Assembly: GCA_030867875.1 (NCBI GenBank)
Contig: JAOWCC010001589.1
Location: forward strand, 76,035,537 to 76,099,536
Length of the DNA: 64,000 bases
From: Actinernus sp. WN-2022
Taxonomy: Eukaryota > Cnidaria > Anthozoa > Actiniaria > Actinernidae
Direction: 5' to 3'
Position numbers and translations under genes: made by a program
The notes under the pieces: model-generated
What the model was told of the DNA's origin: nothing
Seen by the model: the letters and a program-made list of their open reading frames with translations, nothing else
The model's database searches: none
Shown: positions 55,700 to 64,000 of the stretch, one piece after another
Numbering within the stretch: the first letter of the stretch is position 1
Layout: every line of letters starts with the position of its first letter

Positions 55700-57340
55700 T
55701 ATAAATTTTATGTTTCAGCCAATCCGAGCTCAGTATTTTTTTTCGGCCAATCAGAATCTAGAAATTTGAATACATAGTTAGTCTCGAGACGGCCGCCACT
55801 CACAACCGTTGGCTTCCAAGAAAAATTGGCTTCAAATGTTCTCTTTACGAAGACAAAATAGATTTTCCCATTTCTTATTTAAAGCAATAATATGGCTTTC
55901 ATTTTATTATTTTGGTATAACTTAAATAATGTTAATTTCTCTTGAAAGTGTTCGCCCGTATTTCATAGAAAACTATGAAATAATAAGTGTTAAATTAACT
56001 GATGGATCAACTGCTGCATGTCGTATTTTCACAGCTGAAATGCGTAAAATAACATTTTATATATTAGCTTATTTGTACTGAGCTACTCGATCTGTAAATC
56101 CGAGTATATATATAAATCAGTAACACTGATTTATCTCACACAAAAATCAAGAATTTCGCCCATTTTCTACGTGCAACATTTTAAACAATTAAAACTTGCA
56201 GTTCAATATTCTACGTAAACTTCCCCATAAAAAAAACGCCAGCCGGCTTCTTTAAATCCGTCATGCTTAAGCACTATTTTGCCTGTCTTTCTACACGCTA
56301 TGATGCGGAAGACCCCGAACCTGGAAATTAGTCTACCCTAAATGTAACTATTCTCGTAGCCTTACACGTCCCATTTCATGTTGCTGTGAGATTGTAAATT
56401 CTTAGTGTGTACCGACAGCATCGTAAACGTGTTTTACCATTTAAGTTACTCGGGCCCGCAGTAATTGGGTTAGGCTGTTGCATCTGAGAACCACTCCGAT
56501 TATTGTAATTTGTTTCACAATTTCTTTGCAGCTTTCATTTCTCAAATTAGAACCCATAAAATTGAAGGAACTTCGAAATGTACTGAACATTTCATGCCAA
56601 AATTAGAAAATGCCAGGAAAATTCCTCATTCTAAATCAGAATAGCTAATAAACATACATGTACCTTGTAAACACAAGCGGAGAGCTTCGCTGTATTCAAC
56701 TGTCAATGCTATCTTTCAATATTTCAAGCCATGACCCAATTTAAGGTACGCTTAAGTGCAATGAGACATGCGCAGATGATTAAAATAAAAAGTGAACTAA
56801 GCTGATTTGTGGGACAAAATAACCTACTTAAGCTTAAGTGTATAAGGCGACGAATAACTGCGAGAGCACGTAAGAAGTGCATGTAATAATTACAGAATGA
56901 GCGGCCGTGCTTTATGGGATTTACAAACTGAAAGCGAGAGTTTGTAAATCCCATAAATCACGGACACGAATTCCGTATCTGACTTAATATCAAACATCTA
57001 GATGAATAGAGTCATGTTTTCCGTTATTTTGGCGATACGACTTATTTCGGCCTAGAAAATCGAAGCAAAAGTTTATGTAAATCAGGAAGAAATCTGTATC
57101 AGATTTACAGATCACTTATCGCTCCGTGATTTCCTTTATTTTTGCTTCATGAATTATTAATGAGTTTGATAAGTTCAAAGAAAATATGGCAACATAAGCG
57201 TAATTAGCTACACAGAACTCAGTTTGGTGGTTGTATTCAATTTCACTATCGCTGCTGGAATGAAAATGGTATTGTCTTTTATAAAAATAGAATGGTAGCC
57301 TTTGCAGTAATAGTAGGCTTTTTTAATCATCAATATCTAT
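55700..57340. other. No gene recognised; one strong hairpin
   Basis: A perfect-looking hairpin lies at 56904-56963: CCGTGCTTTATGGGATTTAC and CAAACT pair with AGTTTG and TAAATCCCATAAATCACGG around a 9-base loop. The rest is AT-rich without recognisable coding sequence. Confidence 0.5.
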
Positions 57341-57345
57341 TTTAA

Positions 57346-57712
57346 GGGGTGGCGAATGGTGTTAAGAAAAACGGAGGGTCTCGCAAAAGTCGGTAAAGTC
57401 TCGAAATCTCGCATTTTATAGGTCGGGTCTCGGAGCCTCTATTTTTCTTTACTTTGCCCGTCTCGGAATTTTTTTGGGAAAGGGTATCGGAGTCGCGCAT
57501 TTTTACTCTTTTATTAGCTTTTATTGGAGTGTTTTATAAGGTACGCGAACGACAGTTAATTGGTTGAATGGTGAATTCCTCACCTGGCGTGATGAAAGGT
57601 ACTGGGTGTTTCGTCGTAATATATTCAAATCGCTTTAAAGTTCTCGGGCTCGGATTTTGAAATCGCAAGCCTCGGCGTCTTGCCAAGACTCGCATTTACC
57701 ATTCGCCACCCC
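57346..57712. mobile_element. MITE with perfect GGGGTGGCGAATGGT ends, TCTCG-rich
   Basis: The 15-bp terminal inverted repeats are perfect. TCTCG(G/C/A) words recur through the left half and CTCGG/CTCGCA near the right end, as in the element at 27856-27988. No clear target duplication. Non-coding. Confidence 0.85.
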
Positions 57713-57716
57713 GCTA

Positions 57717-58097
57717 CTCTACATCAAGTGAATAGTTGAATATTAAAATATTTCTTGATTTGAGTGTTGTGGTGATATGAGTTATAGAGGTTTATATCTC
57801 CAATGATATGAGGTCTACCTAGGATCATTAATTATACAAAAACAAGCTGGTTGAGATAAATTACATTTTATAAACATCCATCTTATATTTGACGCTTCTA
57901 TCAATGATTTTACCGAATATTTAAACTAAATCAGGAAATAGCTTCATTCACAAGGAGAAAGAAATGCCAGAACATTCCCTGGTGACGTCACATCCTTAGC
58001 ATATTCGAAATATTTATAAACCTTTATAACTCATAGACGCAACACTCAAATCAAGATATATTTTACTGTTCAACCGCGTGATTCACTCGATGTAGAA
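57717..58097. mobile_element. Foldback MITE, about 380 bp
   Basis: CTACATCAAGTGAATAGTTG, TCTTGATTTGAGTGTTG and TATGAGTTATAGAGGTTTAT at the left are mirrored at 58015-58097. It abuts the preceding element within five bases. Confidence 0.85.
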
Positions 58098-58550
58098 TCG
58101 ATTAAGAGGCACTATTAAGATTATCGTATCTCTTCAGGGTAAAGATTGAACGATGTTGTATACTGAATAAGGGATGTATATGGACAACCTATATACCAAA
58201 ATGATCACTGATAAATTGTCTGTACGAATTTGTTAGGTGTTGCTATCATGGTAACAGAAGTTGGGAGAGTTTACATTCATATCAGTGAATTTCACAGTAT
58301 TTGAATTAATCGCATATGCGAATATAAATTTTGCACAATGACGTAGAATAACTTGATCATCAAAACTGTGTGCTTTAATTTTGATATTTTGCTTTAAACG
58401 AATTTTATGGCATTTTTTTGTTCACATTTCAATGTCTTCCACTGATTTTTACCTTCAAATGGCCATGTATGACTCGTCGTACACGGCCGTAACGCAAGTT
58501 TGCTTATCAGTCGGATATGACGCACACGATCGATTTAACAGTGGGTGAAT
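58098..58550. other. No gene recognised
   Basis: AT-rich spacer between two MITEs, no open frame of note and no repeat seen. Confidence 0.5.
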
Positions 58551-58556
58551 TCTTAA

Positions 58557-59059
58557 AGTGCCCCTCAACCCCAATATATTTTTTTCGGAAAGAGGAGGTA
58601 ATTTTTAGTAATTCTGCGAAAAAAATATATGTGATTTTTTCATGAGCGTTTAAAGAATTCATGGCGCACGTCCTAATTATGATAATTTAAAAAGCTGCAG
58701 GGAGTTATGGGTCTCATGACATAAATGAAGGATTCAGTTGTGAAAATTTACAAAGAGAAGTCAGAGTAGTTGGAAGTAGCTGAATTTCTGGAGTTTTAGA
58801 CACTATTCAAGGCTTTTTCCACGGAGTGATCGCAAACAGAGACCATATGTTTACTAACTTCTAGTGAACGTTCTTCCTTCATCTACGTCATTCGTCCCCG
58901 GTTCTTGTAACAGTCTAATGGCGGCGCTTTGTCATCAGAATCGTGTCAGTATACAATCGCTCATAAATAATCAAGGTTCAATGCTAATTAAAAATTTTTT
59001 CGCAGAATTATTCAAAATTACCTTCTCTTTTCAAAAAAAAATTGGGGTGGAGTGGCACT
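58557..59059. mobile_element. MITE, 503 bp, TTAA target, AGTGCC termini
   Basis: Flanked by TTAA (58553-58556 and 59060-59063). The inverted ends extend about 75 bases with interruptions: AGTGCCCCTCAACCCCAAT, GAGGTAATTTTTAGTAATTC, TGCGAAAAAAAT and their complements at the right. TTAA targets are typical of piggyBac-type transposition, but the termini do not let me assign the superfamily. A decayed relative starts at 10197. Confidence 0.9.
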
Positions 59060-59063
59060 TTAA

Positions 59064-60037
59064 CTTCCACCAGCTAGAGTATAGAAAATGAAAGAAACAA
59101 CAGCAAAACAGGACACATTTTTGGGTTCAGAAAGACTAAGAAAGTCAAATACAGCCCCCACTGAGTTATAATGAAACCGCAGCGGTGGAAGGCGGGCGCC
59201 AACCCGACTACCCTCCACGGAACAATTAAAACGTGACAAACGTTCAAAGCTAATGACAAAAAGATATAATCGACCAGGCCAACGGATCGAAAACATGTTT
59301 TCAAGGACGACATGAAACTCCTTGAAGCCATTGATCATGATCATGAATATGCTAGCAATCAAATAGGTCATGAGATCAGCCGGAGACCATGTCATAGGAA
59401 TTAGTAACGCACAAAGCTCAAACTGAAAACTCCTTTTAGTTTGAAATAGTTGCATGTATCTATAGAAGTCCTTATAAATATCTATGACGTTACTCAATGA
59501 CTTTTTGTTGTTATAATTCAATATCTCGAGAAAAAAGGATACACTACACACTTCACGTGCTATACCGGCTCGGTTTCTATCATGTGGAAAACAAAACATG
59601 AAGCAGCTAGTCAGTAATGATGATGAGGTGTTGGTTAATCATTTACTTAGTAACTAGTGATCCAGTAGAATTGAGCTAAAAGTACCGAATGAAAATCGGA
59701 AAAAAAGCAGAATTAGATATGGAGCAATTTCGAATGAATGCCAGTAAAAAGATTAAATACGGAAAAGTTTGAAAGAGAAGTTTAGAACAACAAAAACAAA
59801 GCTAGCAACAACAAAAATGGATTTTGGATCAATAAGGGAAAAAAAGGTTGCGGGCGAAACTGCTCTATAAGAGCTATAAACGCTGCGAACTTTTTAAGAT
59901 TAAAGAACATGTAAAATCTCTTACTTCTCTACGCTGAAACCATTCATGGCCGTCTAGCTTTTTACGCGTGAGCGTTAATTGCCTTCCTGTACTATGTACG
60001 ACAAAACATGAAGAATGCCGAATTATCTGGCATTTAG
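59064..60037. other. Unassigned stretch with a 179-codon minus frame
   Basis: The minus frame 59599-59060 is unusually long and hydrophobic in places (for example DLMTYLIASIFMIMINGF), and another minus frame over 59331-59074 is also open and hydrophobic. I recognise neither and neither has splice support. The remainder is non-coding. Confidence 0.3.
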
Positions 60038-60041
60038 TTAA

Positions 60042-61923
60042 GGTGGCTCACGGGTATTGTGACAGCCTAATTGGCATCATAAAGATTCTCACTTTTCAAC
60101 GGTAGGTTTTTGCGCGATCTTTTAGATTTATTGAACCCTGTATTTTCTATTTTGTTGAATAGTAATCACGAAATAGAATTCCAATGTACATAATATATTC
60201 GGAGATATAAGTGCTCCTTTCGACCCCTTGTTTTGAAGTAAAATACGAAAATCTTCAAAACGACACGATAGATCTTGCGGTTGTAGATTAACTTTCCCAA
60301 CAGCTTTGTTGGTTACGAGTTTCAATAAAATCGATGGAATGGAAACTTCTACAGAAAAAAACAAAAGAGATATAAATGCTACTGCAAAATAATATGTTCG
60401 ACAATTTCTTGCAAAAATTCAGGCAATGTTAACTAGGAATGCCGATTCCAATTCTACTCACGTTCATCTATAGTTTAACATCATGGAAAACTACTGTGTT
60501 AACTACAAGAAAATTGAGAAAGCGGGACGGAGTATATGATTAGATGAAGGAGGTTAGGTTAATTGTGAAACGTTCATGGTGAAAAGCACCAATTTTGAAT
60601 TCTTGGGTTGCAATCAATCCCTAGATATTCAAATGACAAAGCCGTGGCGGCCATCCAGAAGCTAAAGAGGAATCTTTTGTAAACGTCCCGTCCAATATGG
60701 CGGTCAGGACGTCACATGCAACCATCAATTGATGTAAATATTTAAAAATCTATTGAAACGAAAACTTTGGACTCATCCGCGAGTATATGTTGTAGGAAAG
60801 CATGTTTTGTGACAACATATGCAATTTCATTTCGGTTCATGAATTAATAGCATTTTCTCCCCTGAGCTTTCTAATTATGCGCGAAATCGTACAATTCATT
60901 AGCGTGCTTTCAAATTCCTCACCTGTTACCTGTATTCATAACTAAAGTAATTACAATGAGGAAATTGGAAGGGTAGATTTTGGTGGAATTTTTCGCCTTT
61001 TTGTTTCAAATTTAACAATAAAATAAAAAGCTTCAAACAAAACAAAACAGTCCATTAATGGCAATTTTTTTTTTTGACTTAACGGCACAACTTAAACGAT
61101 TTCTCTCGTCGTGAAATGAAAAATATATTCAATGCTATTGAATGGGTGACCGAATGAATACACGTGAGGTATTTGAAAACAAGATTATGAAATGTACGAT
61201 TTTTGCGCATAATTAGAAAGCTCAGAGGAGAAAAGCTAGGAGTGATTTTGAAGGTTTCAACCATCTACATTCCCAACCCCAGTACGCAAACACTTATTAA
61301 TGAAACGAAATGAAATTGCACATGGCGTCACAAAATATGCTGTCCTACAACATACTCGCGAACGAGGCCAACGTTTTTGTTCAGATTTTTTTATATTTAC
61401 ATCAAATCTTATTCACAATTGACCTTTCCTTTATTCATCTAGTGATATACTCCGTTCTGCTTTCTCGATTTACTTGTATGTAACCCAGTAGTTTACCATG
61501 GTGTTAAACTATATATTACCGTGTAGAATTGTTAGCGGCATTCATAGTTGCCTGATATGTTGCAAGAAATTGGCAGACATAATATTTAATATCTCTTTTA
61601 CTGTAGAAGTTTTCATTCCATCGATTTTATTGAAACTCGTAACCAACAAAGCTATTGGGTTAGTTAATCTACAACCGCATTTAAAACAATATATATCGTG
61701 TCGTTTTGAAGATTTTCGCATTTTACTTAAAAACAAGGGGTCGAGAGAAGAACTTATATCTCCGAATATATTATGTATCTTGGAATTCTATTTTGTGTTT
61801 ACTATTCTTCAATATCAGGAAATACCGGGTCCAAAAAATCTCAAAGATCTGCCTAAAACTTCCCGTTAAAAAGTGCGAATCTTAATGATGCCAATTCGGC
61901 TGTCACAATACCCGCGAGCCATC
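60042..61923. mobile_element. Giant foldback, 1882 bp, GGTGGCTC terminus, TTAA target
   Basis: Flanks TTAA at 60038-60041 and 61924-61927. Termini GGTGGCTCACGGGTATTGTG and CACAATACCCGCGAGCCATC are inverted. Pairing then continues block by block nearly to the centre at about 60985 (e.g. CTCCGAATATATTATGTA, GAAACTCGTAACCAACAAAG, GCGCATAATTAGAAAGCTC). Arms diverge by perhaps 10-20% by eye. Frames over the arms (for example 61498-61869 plus and 60128-60364 minus) encode similar peptides only because the arms are inverted copies. Confidence 0.9.
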
Positions 61924-62369
61924 TTAAGATGCTATAAATATCAAATATGAGGTGATCGTTATTTCCTATGCAAAGACTTCTGTTTGCTTAGAAGTTAGGA
62001 AATATTTCCAGAACCTACTGTTAATATATAGTACGAAAGAATAACACTTTTCATTAACTGACTTGCGAGCGCACTTCGCCGGTAATTTATTATGATATGT
62101 TTCGTGCGTTGAATGGATCCTACTCCTGGACCACGCACAACTGTAATGAGTTTATTAGACTCGTCATTGGAAAACATGCTTTAGACTTATTTGGAATCTT
62201 GCTTTCAGCCAAGACCTTTTCTGGTTATGCAGGAAATAACACTAAGTGAAATATTGCATTGATGGCGGGACATTTTTGAAGCGAGATCAAGTATTTAATG
62301 ATGGTTAAATCACTCTGACTGCATGGTTCGTGTGCTATCTTCACAAGGCTGTACCTGACCTTTATTTAA

Positions 62370-63722
62370 GGTGGCTCGCCTGGATTTTCCAGGGACGCAC
62401 CATACCCACTTTGAACGGCTGATTGACTCCACTGTCAGAGCTCTGCCGGGCTAGCCACTTCACCCATTTACTAGAAATATAATAAACTTTCCAAAAATGT
62501 AGGTTTGTACATCGGTATTACCATAGCCACACAGCGTTGACGTGATGTATTTTACATATCATCAATTTTCTCGAAATATAGACCTAAACGTTTAAAACGA
62601 CCTAGTGTCTCTTGTAGTCTAAATGTATACTAGGCCTTCAAGACCGCAAAGTTTAAAAAATTGTATGAGAGTGTTTTCGAAAAAAAATTGGGTTGAATAT
62701 TTTCGTTTAAAAAATACACAATTCGCCTTACTTTCTGTTTAGTCTAGCCTCCTCCGCAGGCATCTCAATTGTTTGAAGAAATCAGATTATGGGCTCCCTG
62801 TAACCCAATTCACGATTTTTTTAATCTGATTTCTTCGAAAATTAGAGATGCCTGCGGAGGAGGCTATGTTTAGTCGTAGAGAACTGTATTTTCCGGACCG
62901 ATCCAAGCGATGTTTTTAGCATATTTCATACCTGTAAATGTTCCCTATGCTTTTGTTTTTATTCCGCACCCAATGATTCAATGCTCTTGAAATTTACAGG
63001 GAAAGGGTAGTACATGTTGAATTTCAGGTGAAAAGATTAAAAAAACATTTCAGTATCAACTAGTTTTCGAATTACAGCTTCCGTAGCAAATATGTTACTA
63101 TTTTGAGTAAAATGAGCATATTTATGACATTACTTATGATTCCATAAATCCAAATCGAATAAAGCAAATGGACTGAAATTTTCATGTGAAGTAGTCCTAT
63201 GCCACAGGTATGAAATATGCTAAAAAAGTCGCTTGAATCGGTCCGGAAAATATAGTTATCTACGACAGTCACTAAACAGAAAGTAAGGCGAATTGTTTAT
63301 TTTTTAAACGAAAATATTCAACGCAATTTATTTCGAAAACACTCCCATACAATTTTTTTAAACTATGCAGTTTTGAAGGCCTACATTTAGACTACAAGGG
63401 ACACTAGGTTGTTTTAAAAGTTTAGGTCTAGATTTCGAGAAAATTGATGATATGTAAAATACATAGACGTCAACGCTGTGTTGCTATGGTAACACCGATG
63501 TCAAACAAACCTACATTTTTGGAAAGTTTATTATATTTCTAGTAAATGGATGAAGTGTATTCTATTTCACAACACTCTCGCTCGATATGGAAGAGTTGAT
63601 CTCCGCGCTATCCCGCTTCGTTTCTACAATACTCTTTGCCAAACTCAACCATTCCCCCCACTAGCCCGGCCGAGCTCTGACAGTGAGTATGGTGCCTCCC
63701 TGGAAAATCCAGGCGAGCCACC
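62370..63722. mobile_element. Giant foldback, 1353 bp, GGTGGCTC terminus
   Basis: Flanks TTAA (62366-62369) and TAAA (63723-63726). Termini GGTGGCTCGCCTGGATTTTC and GAAAATCCAGGCGAGCCACC are perfect inverse copies. Inner blocks pair over about 550 bases per arm: TAGAAATATAATAAACTTTC, ATCATCAATTTTCTCGA, CGCCTTACTTTCTGTTTAG, TTTTCCGGACCGAT. The centre (about 62935-63185) is AT-rich. The right arm has an extra unpaired piece near 63556-63660. The left arm carries the nested element at 62745-62866. Confidence 0.92.
62745..62866. mobile_element. Nested MITE, 122 bp, 9-bp target duplication
   Basis: Perfect 22-bp inverted ends (TAGCCTCCTCCGCAGGCATC plus TC), continuing imperfectly through GAAGAAATCAGATTA. 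Flanked by TGTTTAGTC on both sides (62736-62744, 62867-62875). The opposite arm of the host foldback has the uninterrupted site (CTGTTTAGTGACTGTCG in complement), so the insertion is confirmed. Nine-base duplications are typical of Mutator-like transposition; that assignment is inferred. Confidence 0.95.
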
Positions 63723-63729
63723 TAAATAA

Positions 63730-64000
63730 TCTAAGAAAGAAAACAGCTGACCGAGGGGCAATAGAACGAGTAAGATTACGATCGAGGTACTCGGGTCTTT
63801 CTTAGACTATTAACTAACGACTGGGTACAAGTGAGATGCGTAGATCGATCTCTTTATTTTTATCGTGTGCCCAGGTTTCCCATGCGTTCAGATAGATTTT
63901 ATCACATGGTTAATACCGTGTGCGTTGTAATTTAGCTCATCATGATCACATGGTTTTGTCCGCTGCTCTGCGTTGTCAAGATATAACGTAAAGTCATGTG
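63730..64000. other. No gene recognised
   Basis: Ordinary AT-rich flank with TCACATGG repeated three times (63902-63955); no coding or inverted repeat. Confidence 0.5.

Noticed and set aside
59060..59599. 179-codon minus frame with hydrophobic stretches
   Set aside because: No recognisable family, an overlapping second open frame, and no splice signals. Noted as unassigned sequence only.
61498..61869. Apparent conserved protein between 61498-61869 (plus) and 60128-60364 (minus)
   Set aside because: The similarity follows from the two places being inverted arms of one foldback. In the third copy (36950-37130) the frame is interrupted by a stop.

Overview
The window looks like animal genomic DNA, most likely from a cnidarian (stony coral or sea anemone). 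It is AT-rich and intron-rich in style. It holds an intronless-type class A GPCR, Jockey-superfamily (CR1/L2-like) LINEs, tRNA-derived SINEs with a conserved central domain, and a very dense population of foldback/MITE elements. Species and chromosome cannot be read from the sequence. No rRNA, no intact tRNA gene, no CRISPR and no prokaryotic operon is visible.

Only one gene looks convincingly functional: a 336-residue rhodopsin-family receptor on the minus strand at 22880-23890. Its TM6-TM7 region is adenosine-receptor-like, but it lacks the usual TM3-ECL2 disulfide cysteine. Weaker host candidates are a first coding exon ending at a good splice donor (10934-11136, minus) and TATA-plus-donor gene starts at 2639-2773 and 42640-42791, the latter duplicated at about 46918-47098.

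Layout. 1-13 kb: small tandem duplications and several MITE families, including a TA-flanked family at 3887-4220 that recurs at 27015-27377. 14.8-17 kb: a foldback, a 26-copy 17-bp minisatellite, another foldback and a SINE. 19.7-22.7 kb: a 5'-truncated LINE with an unbroken 724-residue RT reading frame (minus), meeting a second 5'-truncated LINE (plus) head to head. 22.9-24.5 kb: the GPCR, a tRNA-like SINE and a LINE tail. 24.9-29.9 kb: nested foldbacks, one carrying the start of a THAP zinc-finger coding sequence. 30.9-40.1 kb: more inverted-repeat elements, one (37732-39604) holding a broken RecQ-type helicase exon with its Walker A motif. 40494-49090: a direct tandem duplication of a unit of about 4.07 kb, with internal insertions that let events be ordered. 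51.3-55.7 kb: a foldback interrupted by a second, decayed LINE that keeps ORF1 and an apurinic-type endonuclease domain. 57.3-63.7 kb: five inverted-repeat elements, including two giant foldbacks (1.9 and 1.35 kb) with the same terminus, one carrying a nested 122-bp element with a 9-bp target duplication.

The genes do not form a pathway. The interest lies in mobile-element biology: captured host-like exons inside foldbacks, empty sites preserved in duplicated or inverted arms, LINE insertion at a tail-matching sequence, and expansion of a minisatellite that contains a YY1-like motif. All similarity statements come from reading the sequence by eye; no database or folding program was run.
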